A stretch of DNA of 64,000 nucleotides from Taudactylus pleione (lineage: Eukaryota; Chordata; Amphibia; Anura; Myobatrachidae): positions 124,001-188,000 of the forward strand of contig JAUIMM010001249.1 in assembly GCA_031769625.1 (NCBI GenBank), read 5' to 3'. A model generated the notes under the pieces. The model ran no database searches and had not been told where the DNA came from. It saw only the letters and a list, made by a program, of their open reading frames with translations. This document shows positions 48,601 to 61,500 of this stretch, in pieces. Each line of letters begins with the position of its first letter. Position 1 is the stretch's first letter. The position numbers and the translations under genes were made by a program.

Positions 48601-51465
48601 TTTTGTTATTTCCATTGCTTTCAATGCATTTTGGCCTAAAACTTGCATTTGCTGTTTTCTCTTAAACACAACATGGGAGATTAACCATTTCACATCACAT
48701 TTGTGGGTCTTGTTCTTCAACACATCCAGTGAAATTTTGAGCTGTCTGTGTTTGCTACAAGAGGAGATATCACAAAGTATGCGCTTTTGTGTTTCCATTG
48801 CTTTCAATGCATTTTGGCCTCAAACGTGCATTTGCTGTTTTCTCTTAAACGCAACATGGGAGAAAAACCATTTCACATCACATTTGTGGGTCTTGGTCTT
48901 CAACACATCCAGTGAAATTTTGAGCTGTCTGTATTTGCTACAAGAGGAGATATCACAAAGTATGCGCTTTTGTTTTTTCCATTGCTTTCAAAGCATTTTG
49001 GCCTAAAACGTGCATTTGCTGTTTTCTCTTAAACGCAACATGGGAGAAAAACCATTTCACATCACATTTGTGGGTCTTGGTCTTCAACACATCCAGTGAA
49101 ATTTTGAGCTGTCTGTGTTTGCTACAAGAGGAGATATCACAAAGTATGCGCTTTTGTTGTTTTCATTGCTTTCAATGCATTTTGGCATAAAACGAGCATT
49201 TGCTGTTTTCTCTTAAACGCAACATGGGAGAAAAACCATTTCACATCACATTTGTGGGTCTTGGTCTTCAACACATCCAGTGAAATTTTGAGCTGTCTGT
49301 GTTTGCTACAAGAGGAGATATCACAAAGTATGCGCTTTTGTTATTTCCATTGCTTTCAATGTATTTTGGCCTAAAACTTGCATTTGCTGTTTTCTCTTAA
49401 ACGCGACATGGGAGAAAAACCATTTCACATCACATTTGTGGGTTTTGGTCTTCAACACATCCAGTGAAATTTTGAGCTGTCTGTGTTTGCTACAAGAGGA
49501 GATAACACAAAGTATGCGCTTATGTGTTTCCATTGCTTTCAATGCATTTTGGCCTCAAACGTGCATTTGCTGTTTTCTCTTAAACGCAACATGGGAGAAA
49601 AACCATTTCACATCACATTTGTGGGTCTTGGTCTTCAACACATCCAGTGAAATTTTGAGCTGTCTGTGTTTGCTACAAGAGGAGATATCACAAAGTATGC
49701 GCTTTTGTTGTTTCCATTGCTTTCAAAGCATTTTGGCCTAAAACGTGCATTTGCTGTTTTCTCTTAAACGCAACTTGGGAGAAAAACCATTTCACATCAC
49801 ATTTGTGGGTCTTGGTCTTCAACACATCCAGTGAAATTTTGAGCTGTCTGTGTTTGCTACAAGAGGAGATATCACAAAGTATGCGCTTTTGTTGTTTTCA
49901 TTGCTTTCAATGCATTTTGGCCTAAAACGTGCATTTGCTGTTTTCTCTTAAACGCAACATGGGAGAAAAACCATTTCACATCACATTTGTATGTCTTGGT
50001 CTTCAACACATCCAGTGAAATTTTGAGCTGTCTGTGTTTGCTACAAGAGGAGATATCACAAAGTATGCACTTTTCTTGTTTCCATTGCTTTCAAAGCATT
50101 TTGGCCTAAAACGTGCATTTGCTGTTTTCTCTTAAACGCAACATGGGAGAAAAACCATTTCACATCACATTTGTGGGTCTTGGTCTTCAACACATCCAGT
50201 GAAATTTTGAGCTGTCTGTGTTTGCTACAAGAGGAGATATCACAAAGTATGCGCTTTTGTTGTTTCCATTGCTTTCAAAGCATTTTGGCCTAAAACGTGC
50301 ATTTGCTGTTTTCTCTTAAACGCAACATGGGAGAAAAACCATTTCACATCACATTTGTGGGTCTTGGTCTTCAACACATCCAGTGAAATTTTGAGCTGTC
50401 TGTGTTTGCTACAAGAGGAGATATCACAAAGTATGCGCTTTTGTTGTTTTCATTGCTTTCAATGCATTTTGGCATAAAACGAGCATTTGCTGTTTTCTCT
50501 TAAACGCAACATGGGAGAAAAACCATTTTACATCACATTTGTAGGTCTTGGTCTTCAACACATCCAGTGAAATTTTGAGCTGTCTGTGTTTGCTACAAGA
50601 GGAGATATCACAAAGTATGCGCTTTTGTTATTTCCATTGCTTTCAATGTATTTTGGCCTAAAACTTGCATTTGCTGTTTTCTCTTAAACGCGACATGGGA
50701 GAAAAACCATTTCACATCACATTTGTGGGTTTTGGTCTTCAACACATCCAGTGAAATTTTGAGCTGTCTGTGTTTGCTACAAGAGGAGATAACACAAAGT
50801 ATGCGCTTATGTGTTTCCATTGCTTTCAATGCATTTTGGCCTCAAACGTGCATTTGCTGTTTTCTCTTAAACGCAACATGGGAGAAAAACCATTTCACAT
50901 CACATTTGTGGGTCTTGGTCTTCAACACATCCAGTGAAATTTTGAGCTGTCTGTGTTTGCTACAAGAGGAGATATCACAAAGTATGCGCTTTTGTTGTTT
51001 CCATTGCTTTCAAAGCATTTTGGCCTAAAACGTGCATTTGCTGTTTTCTCTTAAACGCAACATGGGAGAAAAACCATTTCACATCACATTTGTGGGTCTT
51101 GGTCTTCAACACATCCAGTGAAATTTTGAGCTGTCTGTGTTTGCTACAAGAGGAGATATCACAAAGTATGCGCTTTTGTTGTTTTCATTGCTTTCAATGC
51201 ATTTTGGCCTAAAACGTGCATTTGCTGTTTTCTCTTAAATGCAACATGGGAGAAAAACCATTTCACATCACATTTGTGGGTCTTGGTCTTCAACACATCC
51301 AGTGAAATTTTGAGCTGTCTGTGTTTGCTACAAGAGGAGATATCACAAAGTATGCGCTTTTGTTATTTCCATTGCTTTCAATGTATTTTGGCCTAAAACT
51401 TGCATTTGCAGTTTTCTCTTAAACGCAACATGGGAGAAAAACCATTTCACATCACATTTCTGGGT
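42640..51465. repeat. Tandem 24-mer duplication, 4411 bp, near-identical copies
   Basis: Copy 1 is about 42640-47050 and copy 2 about 47051-51461. A constant 4411-bp shift (24 monomers) holds across the whole block: 43072 to 47483, 44175 to 48586, 44910 to 49321, 46197 to 50608. Several private variants occur in both copies: CCAGTTGACATTTTG with GCTAAAAGAGG, GGGAGATTAACC, CTTGTTCTTC, TTTGTATGTCTTGG and CCATTTTACATC. I saw a difference at 45545 (CGCAATATGGG) against 49956 (CGCAACATGGG), so the copies are not simply the same sequence twice. Homology ends where D (GATAAC) in copy 1 meets D' (GATATC) in copy 2. Confidence 0.88.
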
Positions 51466-53109
51466 CTTGGTCTTCAACACATCCAGTGAAATTTTGAGCT
51501 GTCTGTGTTTGCTACAAGAGGAGATATCACAAAGTATGCGCTTTTGTGTTTCCATTGCTTTCAATGCATTTTGGCCTCAAACGTGCATTTGCTGTTTTCT
51601 CTTAAACGCAACATGGGAGAAAAACCATTTCACATCACATTTGTGGGTCTTGGTCTTCAACACATCCAGTGAAATTTTGAGCTGTCTGTGTTTGCTACAA
51701 GAGGAGATATCACAAAGTATGCGCTTTTGTTGTTTTCATTGCTTTCAATGCATTTTGGCCTAAAACGTGCATTTGCTGTTTTCTCTTAAACGCAACATGG
51801 GAGAAAAACCATTTCACATCACATTTGTGGGTCTTGGTCTTCAACACATCCAGTGAAATTTTGAGCTGTCTGTGTTTGCTACAAGAGGAGATATCACAAA
51901 GTATGCGCTTTTGTTGTTTTCATTGCTTTCAATGCATTTTGGCCTAAAACGTGCATTTGCTGTTTTCTCTTAAACGCAACATGTGAGAAAAACCATTTCA
52001 CATCACATTTGTGCGTCTTGGTCTTCAACACATCCAGTGAAATTTTGAGCTGTCTGTGTTTGCTACAAGAGGAGATATCACAAAGTATGCGCTTTTGTTG
52101 TTTCCATTGCTTTCAAAGCATTTTGGCCTAAAACGTGCATTTGCTGTTTTCTCTTAAATGCAACATGGGAGAAAAACCATTTCACATCACATTTGTGGGT
52201 CTTGGTCTTCAACACATCCAGTGAAATTTTGAGCTGTCTGTGTTTGCTACAAGAGGAGATATCACAAAGTATGCGCTTTTGTTGTTTTCATTGCTTTCAA
52301 TGCATTTTGGCCTAAAACGTGCATTTGCTGTTTTCTCTTAAACGCAACATGGGAGAAAAACCATTTCACATCACATTTGTGGGTCTTGGTCTTCAACACA
52401 TCCAGTGAAATTTTGAGCTGTCTGTGTTTGCTACAAGAGGAGATATCACAAAGTATGCGCTTTTGTTGTTTTCATTGCTTTCAATGCATTTTGGCATAAA
52501 ACGAGCATTTGCTGTTTTCTCTTAAACGCAACATGGGAGAAAAACCATTTCACATCACATTTGTGCGTCTTGGTCTTCAACACATCCAGTGAAATTTTGA
52601 GCTGTCTGTGTTTGCTACAAGAGGAGATATCACAAAGTATGCGCTTTTGTTGTTTCCATTGCTTTCAAAGCATTTTGGCCTAAAACGTGCATTTGCTGTT
52701 TTCTCTTAAATGCAACATGGGAGAAAAACCATTTCACATCACATTTGTGGGTCTTGGTCTTCAACACATCCAGTGAAATTTTGAGCTGTCTGTGTTTGCT
52801 ACAAGAGGAGATATCACAAAGTATGCGCTTTTGTTGTTTTCATTGCTTTCAATGCATTTTGGCCTAAAACGTGCATTTGCTGTTTTCTCTTAAATGCAAC
52901 ATGGGAGAAAAACCATTTCACATCACATTTGTGGGTCTTGGTCTTCAACACATCCAGTGAAATTTTGAGCTGTCTGTGTTTGCTACAAGAGGAGATATCA
53001 CAAAGTATGCGCTTTTGTTGTTTTCATTGCTTTCAATGCATTTTGGCATAAAACGAGCATTTGCTGTTTTCTCTTAAATGCAACATGGGAGAAAAACCAT
53101 TTCACATCA

Positions 53110-56100
53110 CATTTGTGGGTCTTGGTCTTCAACACATCCAGTGAAATTTTGAGCTGTCTGTGTTTGCTACAAGAGGAGATATCACAAAGTATGCGCTTTT
53201 GTTATTTCCATTGCTTTCAATGTATTTTGGCCTAAAACTTGCATTTGCTGTTTTCTCTTAAACGCAACATGGGAGAAAAACCATTTCACATCACATTTGT
53301 GGGTTTTGGTCTTCAACACATCCAGTGAAATTTTGAGCTGTCTGTGTTTGCTACAAGAGGAGATAACACAAAGTATGCGCTTTTGTGTTTCCATTGCTTT
53401 CAATGCATTTTGGCCTCAAACGTGCATTTGCTGTTTTCTCTTAAACGCAACATGGGAGAAAAACCATTTCACATCACATTTGTGGGTCTTGGTCTTCAAC
53501 ACATCCAGTGAAATTTTGAGCTGTCTGTGTTTGCTACAAGAGGAGATATCACAAAGTATGCGCTTTTGTTGTTTTCATTGCTTTCAATGCATTTTGGCCT
53601 AAAACGTGCATTTGCTGTTTTCTCTTAAACGCAACATGGGAGAAAAACCATTTCACATCACATTTGTGGGTCTTGGTCTTCAACACATCCAGTGAAATTT
53701 TGAGCTGTCTGTGTTTGCTACAAGAGGAGATATCACAAAGTATGCGCTTTTGTTGTTTTCATTGCTTTCAATGCATTTTGGCCTAAAACGTGCATTTGCT
53801 GTTTTCTCTTAAACGCAACATGGGAGAAAAACCATTTCACATCACATTTGTGGGTCTTGGTCTTCAACACATCCAGTGAAATTTTGAGCTGTCTGTGTTT
53901 GCTACAAGAGGAGATATCACAAAGTATGCGCTTTTGTTATTTCCATTGCTTTCAATGTATTTTGGCCTAAAACTTGCATTTGCTGTTTTCTCTTAAACGC
54001 AACATGGGAGAAAAACCATTTCACATCACATTTGTGGGTTTTGGTCTTCAACACATCCAGTGAAATTTTGAGCTGTCTGTGTTTGCTACAAGAGGAGATA
54101 TCACAAAGTATGCGCTTTTGTTGTTTCCATTGCTTTCAATGCATTTTGGCATAAAACGAGCATTTGCTGTTTTCTCTTAAATGCAACATGGGAGAAAAAC
54201 CATTTCACATCACATTTGTGGGTCTTGGTCTTCAACACATCCAGTGAAATTTTGAGCTGTCTGTGTTTGCTACAAGAGGAGATATCACAAAGTATGCGCT
54301 TTTGTTATTTCCATTGCTTTCAATGTATTTTGGCCTAAAACTTGCATTTGCTGTTTTCTCTTAAACGCAACATGGGAGAAAAACCATTTCACATCACATT
54401 TGTGGGTTTTGGTCTTCAACACATCCAGTGAAATTTTGAGCTGTCTGTGTTTGCTACAAGAGGAGATAACACAAAGTATGCGCTTTTGTGTTTCCATTGC
54501 TTTCAATGCATTTTGGCCTCAAACGTGCATTTGCTGTTTTCTCTTAAACGCAACATGGGAGAAAAACCATTTCACATCACATTTGTGGGTCTTGGTCTTC
54601 AACACATCCAGTGAAATTTTGAGCTGTCTGTGTTTGCTACAAGAGGAGATATCACAAAGTATGCGCTTTTGTTGTTTTCATTGCTTTCAATGCATTTTGG
54701 CCTAAAACGTGCATTTGCTGTTTTCTCTTAAACGCAACATGGGAGAAAAACCATTTCACATCACATTTGTGGGTCTTGGTCTTCAACACATCCAGTGAAA
54801 TTTTGAGCTGTCTGTGTTTGCTACAAGAGGAGATATCACAAAGTATGCGCTTTTGTTGTTTTCATTGCTTTCAATGCATTTTGGCCTAAAACGTGCATTT
54901 GCTGTTTTCTCTTAAACGCAACATGGGAGAAAAACCATTTCACATCACATTTGTGGGTCTTGGTCTTCAACACATCCAGTGAAATTTTGAGCTGTCTGTG
55001 TTTGCTACAAGAGGAGATATCACAAAGTATGCGCTTTTGTTGTTTTCATTGCTTTCAATGCATTTTGGCCTAAAACGTGCATTTGCTGTTTTCTCTTAAA
55101 TGCAACATGGGAGAAAAACCATTTCACATCACATTTGTGGGTCTTGGTCTTCAACACATCCAGTGAAATTTTGAGCTGTCTGTGTTTGCTACAAGAGGAG
55201 ATATCACAAAGTATGCGCTTTTGTTGTTTTCATTGCTTTCAATGCATTTTGGCATAAAACGAGCATTTGCTGTTTTCTCTTAAATGCAACATGGGAGAAA
55301 AACCATTTCACATCACATTTGTGGGTCTTGGTCTTCAACACATCCAGTGAAATTTTGAGCTGTCTGTGTTTGCTACAAGAGGAGATATCACAAAGTATGC
55401 GCTTTTGTTATTTCCATTGCTTTCAATGTATTTTGGCCTAAAACTTGCATTTGCTGTTTTCTCTTAAACGCAACATGGGAGAAAAACCATTTCACATCAC
55501 ATTTGTGGGTTTTGGTCTTCAACACATCCAGTGAAATTTTGAGCTGTCTGTGTTTGCTACAAGAGGAGATAACACAAAGTATGCGCTTTTGTGTTTCCAT
55601 TGCTTTCAATGCATTTTGGCCTCAAACGTGCATTTGCTGTTTTCTCTTAAACGCAACATGGGAGAAAAACCATTTCACATCACATTTGTGGGTCTTGGTC
55701 TTCAACACATCCAGTGAAATTTTGAGCTGTCTGTGTTTGCTACAAGAGGAGATATCACAAAGTATGCGCTTTTGTTGTTTTCATTGCTTTCAATGCATTT
55801 TGGCCTAAAACGTGCATTTGCTGTTTTCTCTTAAACGCAACATGGGAGAAAAACCATTTCACATCACATTTGTGGGTCTTGGTCTTCAACACATCCAGTG
55901 AAATTTTGAGCTGTCTGTGTTTGCTACAAGAGGAGATATCACAAAGTATGCGCTTTTGTTGTTTTCATTGCTTTCAATGCATTTTGGCCTAAAACGTGCA
56001 TTTGCTGTTTTCTCTTAAACGCAACATGGGAGAAAAACCATTTCACATCACATTTGTGGGTCTTGGTCTTCAACACATCCAGTGAAATTTTGAGCTGTCT

Positions 56101-57521
56101 GTGTTTGCTACAAGAGGAGATATCACAAAGTATGCGCTTTTGTTATTTCCATTGCTTTCAATGTATTTTGGCCTAAAACTTGCATTTGCTGTTTTCTCTT
56201 AAACGCAACATGGGAGAAAAACCATTTCACATCACATTTGTGGGTTTTGGTCTTCAACACATCCAGTGAAATTTTGAGCTGTCTGTGTTTGCTACAAGAG
56301 GAGATATCACAAAGTATGCGCTTTTGTTGTTTCCATTGCTTTCAATGCATTTTGGCATAAAACGAGCATTTGCTGTTTTCTCTTAAATGCAACATGGGAG
56401 AAAAACCATTTCACATCACATTTGTGGGTCTTGGTCTTCAACACATCCAGTGAAATTTTGAGCTGTCTGTGTTTGCTACAAGAGGAGATATCACAAAGTA
56501 TGCGCTTTTGTTATTTCCATTGCTTTCAATGTATTTTGGCCTAAAACTTGCATTTGCTGTTTTCTCTTAAACGCAACATGGGAGAAAAACCATTTCACAT
56601 CACATTTGTGGGTTTTGGTCTTCAACACATCCAGTGAAATTTTGAGCTGTCTGTGTTTGCTACAAGAGGAGATAACACAAAGTATGCGCTTTTGTGTTTC
56701 CATTGCTTTCAATGCATTTTGGCCTCAAACGTGCATTTGCTGTTTTCTCTTAAACGCAACATGGGAGAAAAACCATTTCACATCACATTTGTGGGTCTTG
56801 GTCTTCAACACATCCAGTGAAATTTTGAGCTGTCTGTGTTTGCTACAAGAGGAGATATCACAAAGTATGCGCTTTCGTTGTTTTCATTGCTTTCAATGCA
56901 TTTTGGCCTAAAACGTGCATTTGCTGTTTTCTCTTAAACGCAACATGGGAGAAAAACCATTTCACATCACATTTGTGGGTCTTGGTCTTCAACACATCCA
57001 GTGAAATTTTGAGCTGTCTGTGTTTGCTACAAGAGGAGATATCACAAAGTATGCGCTTTTGTTGTTTTCATTGCTTTCAATGCATTTTGGCCTAAAACGT
57101 GCATTTGCTGTTTTCTCTTAAACGCAACATGGGAGAAAAACCATTTCACATCACATTTGTGGGTCTTGGTCTTCAACACATCCAGTGAAATTTTGAGCTG
57201 TCTGTGTTTGCTACAAGAGGAGATATCACAAAGTATGCGCTTTTGTTATTTCCATTGCTTTCAAAGTATTTTGGCCTAAAACTTGCATTTGCTGTTTTCT
57301 CTTAAACGCAACATGGGAGAAAAACCATTTCACATCACATTTGTGGGTTTTGGTCTTCAACACATCCAGTGAAATTTTGAGCTGTCTGTGTTTGCTACAA
57401 GAGGAGATATCACAAAGTATGCGCTTTTGTTGTTTCCATTGCTTTCAAAGCATTTTGGCCTCAAACGTGCATTTGCTGTTTTCTCTTAAACGCAACATGG
57501 GAGAAAAACCATTTCACATCA
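53110..57521. repeat. Regular 6-mer higher-order repeat, 1103 bp x 4
   Basis: Four consecutive units begin at 53110, 54213, 55316 and 56419, each exactly 1103 bp (5 x 184 + 183). The core order is C-D-A-A-x-y. Units 1 and 3 have C then a TTGTTTCC monomer with GGCATAAAACGAGC at the last two places; unit 2 has two TTGTTTTC monomers there; unit 4 has C then G. A fifth unit starts at 57522 with C-D and then departs from the pattern. This is the most regular higher-order structure in the window. Confidence 0.92.
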
Positions 57522-58559
57522 CATTTGTGGGTTTTGGTCTTCAACACATCCAGTGAAATTTTGAGCTGTCTGTGTTTGCTACAAGAGGAGATATCACAAA
57601 GTATGCGCTTTTGTTATTTCCATTGCTTTCAATGTATTTTGGCCTAAAACTTGCATTTGCTGTTTTCTCTTAAACGCAACATGGGAGAAAAACCATTTCA
57701 CATCACATTTGTGGGTTTTGGTCTTCAACACATCCAGTGAAATTTTGAGCTGTCTGTGTTTGCTACAAGAGGAGATAACACAAAGTATGCGCTTTTGTGT
57801 TTCCATTGCTTTCAATGCATTTTGGCCTCAAACGTGCATTTGCTGTTTTCTCTTAAACGCAACATGGGAGAAAAACCATTTCACATCACATTTGTGGGTC
57901 TTGGTCTTCAACACATCCAGTGAAATTTTGAGCTGTCTGTGTTTGCTACAAGAGGAGATATCACAAAGTATGCGCTTTTGTTATTTCCATTGCTTTCAAT
58001 GCATTTTGGCCTAAAACTTGCATTTGCTGTTTTCTCTTAAACGCAACATGGGAGAAAAATCATTTCACATCACATTTGTGGGTCTTGGTCTTCAACACAT
58101 CCAGTGAAATTTTGAGCTGTCTGTGTTTGCTACAAAAGGAGATATCACAAAGTATGCGCTTTTGTGTTTCCATTGCTTTCAATGCATTTTGGCCTCAAAC
58201 GTGCATTTGCTGTTTTCTCTTAAATGCAACATGGGAGAAAAACCATTTCACATCACATTTGTGGGTCTTGGTTTTCAACACATCCAGTGAAATTTTGAGC
58301 TGTCTGTATTTGCTACAAGAGGAGATATCACAAAGTATGCGCTTTTGTTGTTTTCATTGCTTTCAATGCATTTTGGCCTAAAACGTGCATTTGCTGTTTT
58401 CTCTTAAACGCAACATGGGAGAAAAACCATTTCACATCACATTTGTGGGTCTTGGTCTTCAACACATCCAGTGAAATTTTGAGCTGTCTGTGTTTGCTAC
58501 AAGAGGAGATATCACAAAGTATGCGCTTTTGTTGTTTCCATTGCTTTCAAAGCATTTTG

Positions 58560-61500
58560 GCCTAAAATGTGCATTTGCTGTTTTCTCTTAAACGCAACAT
58601 GGGAGAAAAACCGTTTCACATCACATTTGTGGGTCTTGGTCTTCAACACATCCAGTGAAATTTTGAGCTGTCTGTGTTTGCTACAAGAGGAGATATCACA
58701 AAGTATGCGCTTTTGTTGTTTTCATTGCTTTCAATGCATTTTGGCATAAAATGAGCATTTGCTGTTTTCTCTTAAACGCAACATGGGAGAAAAACCATTT
58801 CACATCACATTTGTGGGTCTTGGTCTTCAACACATCCAGTGAAATTTTGAGCTGTCTGTGTTTGCTACAAGAGGAGATATCACAAAGTATGCGCTTTTGT
58901 TATTTCCATTGCTTTCAATGTATTTTGGCCTAAAACTTGCATTTGCTGTTTTCTCTTAAACGCGACATGGGAGAAAAACCATTTCACATCACATTTGTGG
59001 GTTTTGGTCTTCAACACATCCAGTGAAATTTTGAGCTGTCTGTGTTTGCTACAAGAGGAGATAACACAAAGTATGCGCTTATGTGTTTCCATTGCTTTCA
59101 ATGCATTTTGGCCTCAAACGTGCATTTGCTGTTTTCTCTTAAACGCAACATGGGAGAAAAACCATTTCACATCACATTTGTGGGTCTTGGTCTTCAACAC
59201 ATCCAGTGAAATTTTGAGCTGTCTGTGTTTGCTACAAGAGGAGATATCACAAAGTATGCGCTTTTGTTGTTTCCATTGCCTTCAAAGCATTTTGGCCTAA
59301 AACGTGCATTTGCTGTTTTCTCTTAAACGCAACATGGGAGAAAAACCATTTCACATCACATTTGTGGGTCTTGGTCTTCAACACATCCAGTGAAATTTTG
59401 AGCTGTCTGTGTTTGCTACAAGAGGAGATATCACAAAGTATGCACTTTTGTTGTTTTCATTGCTTTCAATGCATTTTGGCCTAAAACGTGCATTTGCTGT
59501 TTTCTCTTAAACGCAACATGGGAGAAAAACCATTTCACATCACATTTGTGGGTCTTGGTCTTCAACACATCCTGTGAAATTTTGAGCTGTCTGTGTTTGC
59601 TACAAGAGGAGATATCACAAAGTATGCGCTTTTCTTGTTTCCATTGCTTTCAAAGCATTTTGGCCTAAAACGTGCATTTGCTGTTTTCTCTTAAACGCAA
59701 CATGGGAGAAAAACCATTTCACATCACATTTGTGGGTCTTGGTCTTCAACACATCCAGTGAAATTTTGAGCTGTCTGTGTTTGCTACAAGAGGAGATATC
59801 ACAAAGTATGCGCTTTTCTTGTTTCCATTGCTTTCAAAGCATTTTGGCCTAAAACGTGCATTTGCTGTTTTCTCTTAAACGCAACATGGGAGAAAAACCA
59901 TTTCACATCACATTTGTGGGTCTTGGTCTTCAACACATCCAGTGAAATTTTGAGCTGTCTGTGTTTGCTACAAGAGGAGATATCACAAAGTATGCGCTTT
60001 TGTTGTTTTCATTGCTTTCAATGCATTTTGGCCTAAAAAGTGCATTTGCTGTTTTCTCTTAAACGCAACATGGGAGAAAAACCATTTCACATCACATTTG
60101 TGGGTCTTGGTCTTCAACACATCCAGTGAAATTTTGAGCTGTCTGTTTTTGCTACAAGAGGAGATATCACAAAGTATGCGCTTTTGTTATTTCCATTGCT
60201 TTCAATGCATTTTGGCCTAAAACTTGCATTTGCTGTTTTCTCTTAAACGCAACATGGGAGAAAAACCATTTCACATCACATTTGTGGGTCTTGGTCTTCA
60301 ACACATCCAGTGAAATTTTGAGCTGTCTGTGTTTGCTACAAGAGGAGATATCACAAAGTATGCGCTTTTGTTATTTCCATTGCTTTCAATGCATTTTGGC
60401 CTAAAACTTGCATTTGCTGTTTTCTCTTAAATGCAACATGGGAGAAATACCATTTCACATCACATTTGTGGGTTTTGGTCTTCAACACATCCAGTGAAAT
60501 TTTGAGCTGTCTGTGTTTGCTACAAGAGGAGATATCACAAAGTATGCACTTTTGTTATTTCCATTGCTTTCAATGCATTTTGGCCTAAAACTTGCATTTG
60601 CTGTTTTCTCTTAAACGCAACATGGGAGAAAAACCATTTCGCATCACATTTGTGGGTTTTGGTCTTCAACACATCCAGTGAAATTTTGAGCTGTCTGTGT
60701 TTGCTACAAGAGGAGATAACACAAAGTATGCGCTTTTGTTGTTTCCATTGCTTTCAATGCATTTTGGCCTAAAACGTGCATTTGCTGTTTTCTCTTAAAC
60801 GCAACATGGGAGAAAAACCATTTCACATCATATTTGTGGGTCTTGGTCTTCAACACATCCAGTGAAATTTTGAGCTGTCTGTGTTTGCTACAAGAGGAGA
60901 TATCACAAAGTATGCACTTTTGTTGTTTTCATTGCTTTCAATGCATTTTGGCATAAAACGAGCATTTGCTGTTTTCTCTTAAACGCAACATGGGAGAAAA
61001 ACCATTTCACATCACATTTTTGGGTCTTGGTCTTCAACACATCCAGTGAAATTTTGAGCTGTCTGTGTTTGCTACAAGAGGAGATATCACAAAGTATGCG
61101 CTTTTGTTATTTCCATTGCTTTCAATGTATTTTGGCCTAAAACTTGCATTTGCTGTTTTCTCTTAAACGCAACATGGGAGAAAAACCATTTCACATCACA
61201 TTTGTGGGTTTTGGTCTTCAACACATCCAGTGAAATTTTGAGCTGTCTGTGCTTGCTACAAGAGGAGATAACACAAAGTATGCGCTTTTGTTGTTTCCAT
61301 TGCTTTCAATGCATTTTGGCCTAAAAAGTGCATTTGCTGTTTTCTCTTAAACACAACATGGGAGAAAAACCATTTCACATCCCATTTGTGGGTCTTGGTC
61401 TTCAACACATCCAGTGAAATTTTGAGCTGTCTGTGTTTGCTACAAGAGGAGATATCACAAAGTATGCGCTTTTGTTATTTCCATTGCTTTCAATGTATTT

